Source: Mermis nigrescens
Lineage: Eukaryota > Nematoda > Enoplea > Mermithida > Mermithidae
Assembly: GCA_036768485.1 (NCBI GenBank)
Contig: JAVLUZ010000401.1
Span: 62,001 to 126,000 of the forward strand
Direction: 5' to 3'
Length of the DNA: 64,000 nucleotides
Shown: positions 1 through 10,509 of the stretch, one piece after another
Position numbering within the stretch: position 1 is the stretch's first letter
How the letters are laid out: each line of letters opens with the position of its first letter
Notes under the pieces: model-generated
Told to the model about the DNA's origin: nothing
Database searches by the model: none
The model's input: the letters and a program-made list of their open reading frames with translations, nothing else
Made by a program: the position numbers and the translations under genes

Positions 1-106
1 GGGTGAAAAATTTTTTGCGGGAGGTGCAAAAATGATTCTGCGGTGGTTGAAACCCCCCAAGATCATGTATGGTTGCGTCCCTCCGTTTAAAACGTCCGTT
101 TTACAG

Positions 107-217
107 GTTGATAAATTCTTGGACGATTACACGAAAACGTTCGACGTAGTTAGTGTGCAGGATAATTCGTTGGACGTTCCATTGACCGTGTTGAAGGCGA
201 TTTTATGCCCCGAATAG
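107..217 (+). CDS. Terminal coding exon of an unidentified host gene (36 aa)
   Basis: A T-rich tract ending in TTACAG (101-106) is followed by an open frame of 36 codons, starting VDKFLDDYTKTFDVV and ending ILCPE before TAG at 215-217. Codon use is balanced and relatively GC-rich (GAC, GTG, ACG), unlike the flanks. The frame stays open upstream of the acceptor to an ATG at 32, but that part resembles the dispersed G-rich repeats of the window, so I read the exon as starting at 107. It would be the 3' end of a gene entering from the left. The acidic, helix-prone peptide carries no motif I recognise. No AATAAA is seen in the first 200 bases downstream. An internal ORF that is not spliced remains possible. 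Confidence 0.45.
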   Translation, partial: VDKFLDDYTKTFDVVSVQDNSLDVPLTVLKAILCPE

Positions 218-500
218 AGCAAAATCCGTCCCATCTCGTTTTGTCCTTATTTTTCGTGTACTAGTGGCTTTTATGAATGTATTTTCTTCTGGTCCGAATT
301 GCTGCGCGATTCGCGTTTTAATGTATGTGACGTTTTTTGAGCTCAGTCGAAATAGGTTCGAATTTTTATTTTCGTTCGTCTCTAATTAGTAGGCGTATTT
401 GAGTAAATTTTTTTAGCACATTTGTTATTCGTTTGAAAAACAGAGTGATCCGAATTGCCATGTTTGCTTGATGTTGGCTTTGAACAGATATGCGCCGGGG

Positions 501-691
501 CAGGGGCGGATTTAGGGGGGGGGGGCGGCGGCCCCCCGGTAATATTAAATAGTGCGCATAATTAAGGATTTTTGAGCGATTTTCAGCGATTTTCGGGTTA
601 AAACGGCTAATTTTTCCGCCAAAGTCAGGGTTCCGCCCGCCCCCTTGAGAGGTACCGCCCCCCCCTTAGGAAAATCCTGGATCCGCCACTG
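501..691. mobile_element. Short hAT-type MITE, copy 1, with perfect 8-bp TSD
   Basis: The element begins CAGGGGCGGATTTAGG and ends CTGGATCCGCCACTG, the CAGNGGCGGATC-type terminal inverted repeat common in non-autonomous hAT elements. It is flanked by an exact 8-bp duplication, CGCCGGGG, at 493-500 and 692-699. It is 191 bp long, non-coding and very G/C-asymmetric (runs of G, then runs of C). Related copies lie at 9820-10004 and 20063-20213. Confidence 0.85.
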
Positions 692-699
692 CGCCGGGG

Positions 700-1693
700 G
701 TTCTGATAAACAAACATAAGAGCGGAGTTGAGCATCTTATCTTCCGAAGTGGACCATACCCATCTTAAAATAAATCACCCCCTCATTTTTAGGGAAAAAT
801 TAGCCCCTTTATAAGCCTTTATGCATTGTCATTGTTTTTTGTTTTAAAATATGATGACTGACCATTGAAGTGGCAATCTCAAAAACTGCCATTATAATTT
901 TTTGAACTTTAAATGAGGAGTCGGGGGCTAATTTGAGGAGGCAGGGACGCCTTTCCATCGGTTCAAGATGGGAATTTGCCTAAAGTTAAAGAAACTCGCG
1001 AGTAAGCCTTCTTTCGCAAGAATTTACCGAGGGTTTTGAATTTTCTAAATGAAAATTCGCGCAGAAATCATTTCTAAGAAAATTTTAATGTACTCATACG
1101 TAAAACACCAAAAATATCGCCATTTTGCGCCTGAATAGCGTACTTTTGAACTTATTTTTCTGACTGCTTGGGGAAATATTGGGGTACCATACCGTTTCCC
1201 TTTCGAAAATTCCGGATGCGTCACCGAAGTGAACGATTGGAAAATAATTTAAAACTGTTTTTTCCCTGACTTACGACTCGTAATCGACCTGTGCTCGGGC
1301 CGGGTCATTTAAAACGTCCAATGGCCCTAATCGAAGCGAAATCAAATAAATAAAACATTCTGGAGGTCGACAACAGTTTAAAACATTTGCTGTTATTTTT
1401 GCCCAAAATTCGTGCAGGGGGTAAAAAGTATCGTTCTTTGGGAAGTCCCTAATGTTTTATGCTAAAGTTTTTCTTGCTGATTTTCATCAAAGTTTGGACT
1501 TTCAAACTGACCGTGCGCTTCATTTCTTAATTTTGTTTGAAGTCGTTTTTCCTAGGCAGTGATTTCAAGGGATAGTCAATTACATCAAAGTTATAGGACC
1601 GATTGTCCGATTAAGAAACTATCTGATCCGTGAAGGAACTTTGAGCATTAATGCTACCTAATTTAAATACTTCTGTTAAGAAAAGGATAAGAA
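700..1693. other. No gene or repeat recognised
   Basis: AT-rich sequence with no long open frame on either strand, no splice-flanked frame, and no segment I could match to another part of the window. Confidence 0.4.
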
Positions 1694-1701
1694 GTCCAGG
1701 G

Positions 1702-3127
1702 CAGAGGCGTAGCCAGGATTTTGCTTCGGAGGGGGCATGCACAAAAAATTTTAAAGACCACTTTTGCATCGACTGCTTTGATGTGGTACAGTGGCACGAT
1801 GTATTGTAAAATTGAGTTTTTCGACCATTAGTTGTGTAGCCTGGCTGATTTATGGGTTTTTGACGATCAACAATACAAAAAGTGTGAAGCGGCGCAAAGC
1901 GCCAAAATTTTTTAATTTTTTTACCGTTTTCGTGTAGAATTTACGGCTTTTTTTATAGACAAACAGATCGGAAATGATGAGTGACTCAAAATGCCCAAAA
2001 ATTAAATCATTTTTACCGCCGTTAACATTTTGTAGCCCTGTGAATACTGACAGTCTGACAGAGCAGAAAATTATCGAATTTGTGCAAAACAATTTTGACA
2101 TAATGCCGTAAGTTCAGGCTTTTCAAACAGGAAAACTGCGCATTAATACCTTAGTATGAAGCACTAGAATATTTTGACTGATTCAGGCTTTTAAACGCAA
2201 TGCTGAAGCTTTAAAAAGAGAAACAACTGTAACCGGCGGAGCTATGCACCAGAAAATTTTGACGCTTTTGCTCTTTAAACTTAATTTATACCTTTACATC
2301 ATACAGAACAGACAAACTTTCCAGCGCCGCCGGAAACTTTAAGAAAGTTCTAGCCCTTTTACCCCTTTTGGTCCTACCAATAGTTTTTTTACACGTGAAG
2401 TAGATTTTAAGGTTGGCCACAGCGAGGTCCGTTGCCGTGCCCCGGAAAATTTTGTAAACAATGCACTTCAATGCTGAATACTAAGGTTAAAATTTTTGCA
2501 AAATCGGCCAAATCTTAGTTCTGAATTAAGCCCAAAAACAGCTAAAATTGATCGACTCACACAAGACTTCTGAGCTGAAATGCATTTTCGACCTCTGCTA
2601 AGTATGCAGCAACGGGTCCCTGGAAAATGTATCCATGAATATTTTGTTCTTACCGTTTTCAGACCCATTTGTAGCCTTCTTATTAACAGGATGTAGTTCA
2701 GAAAACAGAAAATGCCTAAAAACACAAGAAAATGCGGATCTTCTTTTCGATTACAATAGAATTATGTGTCCTTGTAAAGAAAGACAAACAAAGCAGAGAA
2801 TAAGCAAACTAGTACGCAATCATTTTCACACTTTTACTATTATGCTCAATAGCATGCGCAGTTTCATTCAACGAACAAATAGTGGATTAAATCACTAAAG
2901 TGATCTGAAGCGCTGGATTATTTTAGCTTATTCAAGCTTCTAAACTCACGGATCTATATAACAATAAATAATAATGACTCGGCGCTAAGCGCCGGAAGAT
3001 TTTGACGTTTTTTGCCTCTTTGAACTCAATTTTCTGATCACAATTATTGCACCAGAAAAATCAACAAAATTTTAGAGAAATTTCGGAGGGGGCATATGCC
3101 CCCTATGCCCCCCTGGCTACGCCCTTG
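1702..3127. mobile_element. Non-autonomous hAT-type element, 1.4 kb, perfect 8-bp TSD
   Basis: The ends are CAGAGGCGTAGCCAGG and CCTGGCTACGCCCTTG, an imperfect inverted repeat. An exact 8-bp duplication, GTCCAGGG, lies at 1694-1701 and 3128-3135. Open frames inside are short (60-87 codons) and show no transposase motif, so the copy is non-autonomous. GC-rich palindromes GGCGCAAAGCGCC (1891-1903) and GGCGCTAAGCGCC (2981-2993) stand out from the AT-rich body. A second, reversed and truncated copy is at 20214-21173. Confidence 0.8.
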
Positions 3128-3130
3128 GTC

Positions 3131-3716
3131 CAGGGGCGTAGCTGTATTTTGGAGGTATGAGTACTTTTGTAAATTCTTATACATTTTGGACCCAATAAAA
3201 AGTGAACAAGGGTCCCCCAAAGAAACAAAATGAAAATTCATAAAGCGTGTCTGATTTACCGCTACAGTAGATTCGAACACACCTATTGGGCATAGGTGGG
3301 CAGCACCAAAATTCTGGTGGGGGCAAGATTTTTCAAAGGTCAAAATATGGTGGTATGGTGAAAAAAACAATTTTTCAACGTTATTTATCGGGCACTATCC
3401 ATTGGCATCAAAAATTGCGAAAAAATTCCAAAATTGAATTCTGGGGATGTTTTGGTTTCTGGGGGGTGGTATTCGGCCTCCTGGGGGATGCATACATTCC
3501 ACGCCTACGTGTGCTCTTTTTGAATTTTGGGGGATGCATACATTCCACGTCTACGTGTGCTGTTTTTGAATTTTTTTCTTTTTAAATGTGCAGATCTCGC
3601 TGAGAAAAGCTCAAAAACAATTGTTTTTGTTTATGCATATAGGTTCAAGTACAAGTGCTTGCTGAGATATCCAACTGCAAAATTTTTGCCCCCCCATTCA
3701 AAAAGCCAGCTACGCT
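3131..3716. repeat. Second element with CAGGGGCGTAGC end; contains dispersed repeat and 46-bp tandem duplication
   Basis: The sequence starts CAGGGGCGTAGCTG, overlapping the target duplication of the hAT copy to its left, and runs to about AGCCAGCTACGCT near 3700-3716, a plausible inverted end. It contains a dispersed repeat (about 3295-3520: GGGCAGCACCAAAATTCTGG, a shared TTTTTCAACG segment, ATCCATTGGCATCAAAAA) that reappears inverted at 8440-8700. Two copies of a unit starting GGGGGATGCATAC lie at 3483 and 3529. The open frames here (for example 3286-3585 +) follow the repeat and are not genes. Confidence 0.5.
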
Positions 3717-3719
3717 AAG

Positions 3720-5330
3720 AAGTACATGTTCTGCGCTGAATGGGTCATTGTGGCCTCCGGAATTAGTTTAACCTCCTCCTACCAAGGATCGACCGGCTAC
3801 CCGAACCGGCCGGTCTTAGGCGCCTGGGCCTTAATTATTGATATCTATTTAGATTTTTATTGGAGAATACTTGTGTGCGCTCTGTTTTCGATAGAATTAT
3901 TTCATTTAAAAAATGCAGAAAAAAACGTAATTGAAAGAAGCTTGAATGAGCATAGTAGCAAGTAGCCAATCAATTGTAGATTGGATTATATAATATATTG
4001 TTGTTAATTACTCGCTCTCTTTGTTATTCCTTCTCTATGTATTTTATTTATTTCCTGAATGTTTATTTGTGCGCACTAAACTCCAGTCTTCTCACTAAAT
4101 TATACGTTTATTTCCACCTTTTACCTCAGCATAATATCATAATCAGGTTTCAAATCATTATTTTTAAAAATTATAAAAGATTTTACAGTTTTATGAATTA
4201 TTTTCAAAATTTGGTCGCATTTTAAAGTACTACAGTCATAATCACAAACCTGTTTTCCTAATTCCTCCCTAATGTAGACTAGACTTGTCAAAGGTTTGCG
4301 CTCAGCATAATGCAGCTTATTTAGATCAGGTTGAACGACATACTTTTGCCTTAGTTTCAAAAGCTCGATATACTTGCTATTTTTATACTATGAATCATAA
4401 CGGATAAACATGTTCGATTGTACTCTAATTAATTTCCTAATTACTAACTTATTTCTAAATTTCTAAGTAATTTCTAATTTATCTCTATATCTTAATTTCT
4501 CAATTAACTAACGATCTTACTTTGCTCCTCATGTTCTTTCCTTTGAAAACGTGGAAGCAGCGAATTTTCTGCACAAAAAGTACAACATTTGAATCGCGTG
4601 TATTGACTGGGAGTTAAGGGAATCGAAGACGAAAATGACTAGGGCAATAAATTTGAAATTATTTCCACTGTCTCAACGATCCACTTCGATTTTCACCTAT
4701 TCTGTCTCTTTTATACTATGAATCAATATAAATGGTTTAGAACAATTTTTGAGCTTCTCCCGGGTTTTCTTGTGGCCTGAACTCTCGTCGTGCACCATAT
4801 CTAGATCAGTTCAGACATTTTAATGAGAATGAATAGATGATTGACTTCTTAGTAGCAATAAACAGCTTTTTCAGTTTTTAGGACAAATGCTGATCTAGTA
4901 AACTGACGTTATCACGAACTATCAACTATGCTCCTAGAGTAAGTAAAAAATAAGATACCGGAAATTTTGAATTTACATACTGTAGGAATACAGTCTTCTG
5001 AAAACCTTGAAAAAAAGATCAATGCAGGACTGTTTAATGTTTATCTACATATATTTTCTAAAACGTTACTGTAATCTTGCAAAAAAATCGCAATTTAGCA
5101 CTATTGCAGAAAGCTTCTTATAATATGAATTAAAAATTTGAGAGATTATTTCCCTTATGTTGTTAGGTAAAGCCTAAAATATCTGAAAATAGTATCTTCA
5201 TAAGCTAAGAGCTAAATATTCAATACCAATTCCTTCACTGCTTAGATAAATACTAAACTCTACATCTCCTATATATAACTAACTGCCATGTTCTTAAACA
5301 TATGCACACATCTAGTATCATAAGCATATG
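3720..5330. other. No gene recognised
   Basis: AT-rich, with short open frames of low-complexity composition (Phe, Tyr, Ile, Asn rich) typical of chance frames in AT-rich DNA. A GC-richer patch at 3755-3830 contains GACCGGCTACC and GGCCGGTC and can pair with itself, but I cannot name it. Confidence 0.35.
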
Positions 5331-5894
5331 CTTGTGTACTGATTCCTATACTTAGTACACATAAGGCCCATGCCGGATTTTTCCAGACCCGGTCGACCGC
5401 TGCCTTCCACCATCGCAATTTTTTCAAAATCTTGCGTTTTTGGCCATTTTTAGGTGCTTTTTTGCCATTTTTTAGCCAAAAATAGGGGATCATCATCACC
5501 CCTCTCATAGAAATGGCCGGGGATTCCCTCTTAAAATTTTGAGCTGTCACATGTATGACTCTAAGTGAGGCCAGAAGTTGGGATTTTTCTCCCTCCTCAT
5601 TTTTCAAAAAAAATTGACTTTTTTAAAGCTTTGTTGGCGTGTTTTTGATCCGTTACGGCCTTACCCCTTGCTAAAATATTAGGAATAAATTAAGTGCAGT
5701 TATCAAAGTTTTTTGTTTTTGATTGTGCCGTGTTGTTGTGACTTTGATAGTTCAATGTATAGATATGTGACAGACAATTGACAAGAAGTGAACTTTCGCT
5801 GGTGAACTCAACATTTAGAAAACTGAATCAAACTTTTCCACAATGGACATAAAAAACCTTGCCAGCAGCAGCTTGTGCTTCCCAGAATTGTTTA

Positions 5895-6420
5895 ATGATA
5901 CCGATCAGACATGCACATGGGAATCTAGACCACACATGGGCGTGGGGGTCTGGGCCCCAGAATCTGAAAGACCCTCAAAAAATCGATAGAACCCCTAGTA
6001 TTGAATTTTTGGTGCTATTTTTCGCAATTTGGCCCCATCGGACCCATCCAGAATTTTGTTGCTGCCCAGACCCCAGGATAAAAGATGAGAAATGTTTTTC
6101 CTTAAAAGTGCTCGAAATTGATCAGAATCTGTGAAATAATCTGTTTGTTTTCGCTTATTTTGGCCCCAAAAAAGCTCACGATCTGGCTCCCTCCAGATCG
6201 GCCATGCTGTGCTTCTATTATCAGGCTTTTCATAACTTTAGGCTAGGATAAAAGCCGTATATGGGCAGCAGCCACATTCTGGAGGGTCAGATGGGGCAAA
6301 ATTGCCAAACTTAGCACCAAAAATTCAATGCTTGGGGTTTACCGATTCTTTTTGGGAGGAGTTCAGATTCTGGTAGTGTAAACACCCTGACTCCTTCCCC
6401 TCACACCTATGTATGGTGAG
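5895..6420. repeat. Inverted repeat of a dispersed G-rich element just upstream of the ERI3-like gene
   Basis: The arm at about 5930-6075 (CACATGGGCGTGGGGG, ...CCAGAATCTGAA..., ...TTGAATTTTTGGTGCTA..., ...TTGCTGCCCAGACCCC) is repeated in reverse at about 6262-6415 (CATATGGGCAGCAGCC-like start, ...TAGCACCAAAAATTCAATG..., ...TTCAGATTCTGG..., CACACCTATGTATGG). Each arm is about 150 bp with a spacer of roughly 190 bp. Related single arms occur at 15973-16140 and, more distantly, at 8440-8700. Confidence 0.65.
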
Positions 6421-6584
6421 CCCCTTTCATCCCTCTCTATGCTCTTATGTGGAAAAAGCTTTGTCTCTGCTTACAACTTTATTCTTGTAACACTTTTAGA
6501 CATTATTTTCTTCTGGAACAAATTTTAGCTGTTTCTTGATATTCTTAGGCCTTCTATACAATTGAATTTTAAAGCAAGCGAGAC

Positions 6585-6653
6585 GTGAGTGAAAAATAAT
6601 CAGCTCCCTAACTTATTATAAAATTTTTATTTGTAATTTTTTTAGTTTTTTAG
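6585..6653 (+). other. Probable short 5'-UTR intron of the ERI3-like gene
   Basis: A consensus donor GTGAGT follows AAGCGAGAC at 6584. A T-rich tract with TTTTTTAGTTTTTTAG ends at 6653. The 69-bp interval would be a minimal intron placing a non-coding exon before 6584. The exon after it starts CTTCATGTT; that ATG opens a 3-codon upstream frame closed before the main ATG at 6671. Inference from splice signals only. Confidence 0.4.
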
Positions 6654-6670
6654 CTTCATGTTATATTGAT

Positions 6671-7057
6671 ATGACATTTAACGGGAGACTCTTTGGATAT
6701 TTTTCATGGCGCCATTACACCAGATACACTAAGATGCTTTCTACGATTGCGAACGATTCAGTTGTTGTTTCTAGATCGAAAATTGGAAATATAGAGAAGA
6801 CGTTGCCACAGAAATTTGAATATTTACTGATCGTTGATTTTGAAGCTACGTGCGATTTCAAAACCCGTATTGATCCGCAAGAGATAATCGAATTTCCTTG
6901 TTTAAAATTAAATTGCAAATCACTGGAAATAGATTCAGTATTTCATCGATTCGTTAGACCAGAGGCATTTCCTCTGCTCACTTCATTCTGCACGGAATTA
7001 ACTGGAATAGTGCAAAGCATGGTTGATGATCAACCACCCTTGACAGAAGTTCTGCTA
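6671..7057 (+). CDS. ERI3-like: ERI3-like 3'-5' exoribonuclease, coding exon 1 (aa 1-129)
   Basis: This is the amino half of a DEDDh exonuclease of the ERI1/ERI3 family, Mg-dependent enzymes that trim 3' ends of structured or small RNAs. The start is the ATG at 6671; upstream the frame closes at a stop. Exo I is visible as YLLIVDFEATCDF with catalytic D56 and E58. It is followed by the family pattern in which FHRFVRP precedes LTSFCTELTGI (residues about 92-114). The exon closes in phase 0 after codon 129 at a strong donor, GTGAGT, 7058-7063. Reading on past 7057 gives a frame that loses family resemblance, which supports splicing. The first ~45 residues are basic and may be linker or targeting sequence. 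The gene continues at 11377 after a 4319-bp intron. Confidence 0.88.
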
Positions 7058-8109
7058 GTGAGTTACACTAAAACTAATTTTAAACATGGTCCAGAAAATT
7101 GCAAATGAACCTTTTCAAACTAATTACGTTAGAACTTTTTAGGACAACATTTCTATGTTTTTGTTTTAATTTTTAATTTTTTCAACATTTCAACATTTCT
7201 AACAACATTTCAATGTCAAAGGAGAGAAGTTTTTAATTAATAATTGAAAAATATATGCGCGGTTTTTTGTATTCGGCAAAGATTTTACCCGATGTTCAAA
7301 GACTTTTTGGGACCGTGTTTCTACATGTGCAAAGATTTTTGGGAGGACAAAAACTGCAAAAAAGGTTTGAAATTCGCAAAAATTTACGGCGCTTCGCGCC
7401 GAAAGGAGTAATTGTGTGTGCTATATATCTTTATAATGTCAGAAATTGCATTTTGAAAGGAAAAATGTCAAATTTTTAAGCGCTTCGCGCTGTTTTGATA
7501 CGATTATCAATGATTTTTGCCCTCAGAAACCCAGAAATTAGCTAAAATACACTCACTATCAAAGGTCGAACAACTCTGTTTTTGCCACACTAAAATCGCT
7601 ACGGTACCATGTTATAGTAACCAAACATTTGTGTGTACAAAAAGTACAAAGACTTTTAGGGACCATCTTTGTACATGTAAAAACGGACCTTGTACAAAAA
7701 GAAAAACACTGAATATACGTATGTATCCAACTTGCATAACTGCCATGAACAAAATATAATTTAAATGAACGAAATTACGCTTGAAATTGTACGACATAGT
7801 GATTTTGTCCCTGTAGAACGAGTTTTGAAAATATTATGGAAAAATTGCGTTATCTGCAGCGCTGAACTTCAGCCTTTTTTGCGGATCGATCCACATTTTT
7901 GGATGATCAGCAGAAAAAATGATGTTATCAAGATGTTTAGCAAAAAATCTATTGTAAATTTGCTGGCTTTGACCTCTTCAAGCTAAGCGTTTATTATAAA
8001 TAAAGAACACATAGTTCCATTTATTTACTTGATACATTTATTTCGTTATATTGCCTTTTTCAAACCTAATTTAGAGCAGACGAACAACATCTTTTCTTTT
8101 GTCTATATG

Positions 8110-8705
8110 GTTTACTATCACACGTGCGCAGCATGGGAATTCTGGAGGAGGGATGAAATTTCAAAGTGCCTTTTTTGTGGCCCAAAAAATGGTAGGTACG
8201 CGTCAAAAACATTGTTTTTCGGCCTTTCTGACAATGCTTTATCTTTATATAGCATAAAAACATAGAAATATCTCTAAAAAAGTCGAACAAATGGAAAGAA
8301 GTATACTCAAAATAGGAGTACATGGCGCGGAGCGGTGAAAATTTGGGAGTTTTGAGCAAATAGATAGCTACGTAAAACGCCTAAAAAAGCTTGTTTTCTA
8401 CCAATTTTTAGAAAATTTTTGCGAACTTTCAAAAAATCGCGAATTTGGGGGGGAGAATTTCTGGGGGAACGGGACGTTCTCCAACCACACCTGGGCGTGG
8501 GGGGTTTGGGGCGGTATTCAATTTTTGAAATTTTTTTCCGTTTTTCTCACAATTTTTTGATGCCAATGGATAGTGCTTGATGAGAAACGTCGAAAAATGG
8601 TGTTTTTATCGCCATACCACCATTTTTAAGGCCATTTTTTGACCTTCAAAAAATCTTGCACCCCCCCCAGAATTTTCTTGCTGCCCACGTATGCCTCCAA
8701 CCCCC
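8110..8705. repeat. Two dispersed repeat segments in the ERI3-like intron
   Basis: The segment at about 8128-8280 (CAGCATGGGAATTCTGG, then AGTGCC and TTTGTGGC, ending in AGCATAAAAACA) matches 28880-29030 in order and spacing. The segment at about 8440-8705 is an inverted relative of 3295-3520 and of 57770-58040 (ATGCCAATGGATAGTGC, ATACCACCATTTTT, CCCAGAATTTTCTTGCTGCC). The frames they produce are not genes. Confidence 0.55.
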
Positions 8706-9819
8706 CAGATCAGGTATAGTTATGGCCTCTAAAAAGCACGTTTCATGTTTTTTGCATATATTCATTGTGCAAGCACCCCAGTCTAGAAACTTATATAATC
8801 AGAGCAATGTCCCGTCGATGCTCCATCTTTCGCCACTTAGTTGATTCCATAGATCCCTCAAGTCTTGGAGAAAAAATCGATCAAAGTCAAAACTAAAAAA
8901 AACCAGCAAATTCCATTTGGGAATTGAAACAAACCCCTGGGAAATAAAAAAACTACCCTCAAAATGTTATGCGAATTGCGTGGTTTGCAGCGTAAAATAG
9001 TTAGTTGACCTAAAATGATCATATTTCTAAAAAATTCATGTTTACGATATTTCCGTTCATTTTATCACATTTATATAAAAATCAATAATTTTTTTGAATT
9101 TTGATCAAAAGTTCTATAAATTTCACAAATAAAGTCTTCAAGTGATAAAAACAACTCTAGATAAGTCTCTTCTACATCCTCTGCAAGAAATCAGTGCAAA
9201 ATTATGCAACTTGATGAAAAGTAATTTTGTTGCCATGGCAACATATACATAGCATTGGCCTTTTTTTAGGTTACAGTGGTTTTTTTAGGTTACGATCGAA
9301 CTTTTTTGGCAGTTTTTGGGCTGATTCCAATTTTTTGCGAAAAATAAATATCAGGCATCATGTAAGATGCTACGCTTTGTAAAAATTGGCTCTGGTTTTT
9401 AAGGTTACAACTGTTTTTTAGGTTTGACTTTGAAGGCATACTGTAGCTATGTGGATGACATGGAACAACTGAATTTTTTGACATTAGTCTGTAAGGGAGC
9501 CTAACGTGAAAACATAAAAGATTCCAGCAGATATGAATACGGGTAGAAATACTGACCCTCAAAAATGCTTTAAAAAATTCATAAAAACGACAATTTTTAG
9601 GAACTTTCCGACAAATTTATATCTCAAGTTTCTGAATGATCCGGAAAGAGATCAGGGGTCACTTGTAATCCCTAGGGCATAGCTTGTCCGCCAGTATAAT
9701 ATCATCAGTCATCTTCTTTTGGCTATGGAAAAAATGGGTGGTTTTTTTAGGTTACAAATCGACTGGTTCTTTTCCAGCACTATATCTTTACCACTATAGT
9801 CTTTGCTTTTCGGCCTGAA

Positions 9820-10004
9820 CAGGGGCGGATTAGGGGGGAGCGGCCGCCCCCCCTCCATAGGCCCAAAAAAGTGCGCAAAATTAAGGATTTTTGAGCGATT
9901 TTTGGGTCAAAATGGCTAATTTTTCCGCCCAAGTCATATTTCCGCCCCCCCCCCCTTAGGGGTACCGCCCCCCTCCCCTTAGGAAAATCCTGGATCCACC
10001 ACTG
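9820..10004. mobile_element. Short hAT-type MITE, copy 2, with perfect 8-bp TSD
   Basis: It begins CAGGGGCGGATTAGG and ends CTGGATCCACCACTG. The exact duplication GGCCTGAA flanks it at 9812-9819 and 10005-10012. It shares with the 501-691 copy the internal GTGCGCA, TTAAGGATTTTTGAGCGATT, ATGGCTAATTTTTCCGCC and CCGCCCCC runs. It sits in the intron of the ERI3-like gene. Confidence 0.87.
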
Positions 10005-10509
10005 GGCCTGAAGTGGGTATCTTTTACCGAATTCTGTGAAATTTCTATTTAAAGGAGAAAAATAGCGGGTATCAAAATACTTAATAAGAAAAAAATGTAA
10101 TAAAACGATAAAATATTATGTAATCATAATTAATACTCAACAGCCTGGATTGATTTTGTTCCTCGCAATAGAAGAAACGTGTTGTACAGGAAAATGAGTT
10201 TTAGCTGATCTAATGTTAGAGTGTCATAAAATTTGAACCCTTTTTATAATTTATTTGTTTCCCTAAGTAAATTTTCCAGTGTAACTATTTTTTCACTTTA
10301 TTCTCCCTCTCAATACCCATATTTGGATTAGATTTTACACTTCAGTAGTTATTGTATTTTTATTACAATTTCTTTGAGTTATACACTTTACTAGCTTAGA
10401 AATTGTTTTGCGAACAAGAGGCAAAAAAATGAACGTGTTTATTTTAACTTGCGATCATGGTTTATTTCCTGTATTTTTCATGAGTTTTTCTTCTTCTATT
10501 TCTTATGAT

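Noticed and set aside
5269..5607. 112-codon - strand frame (MKNEEGEKSQLL start)
   Set aside because: It has mixed composition but its region (GACCCGGTCGACCGCTGCC, AAAATCTTGCG) looks like the G-rich dispersed repeats; no splice sites or homologous copy with the frame kept.
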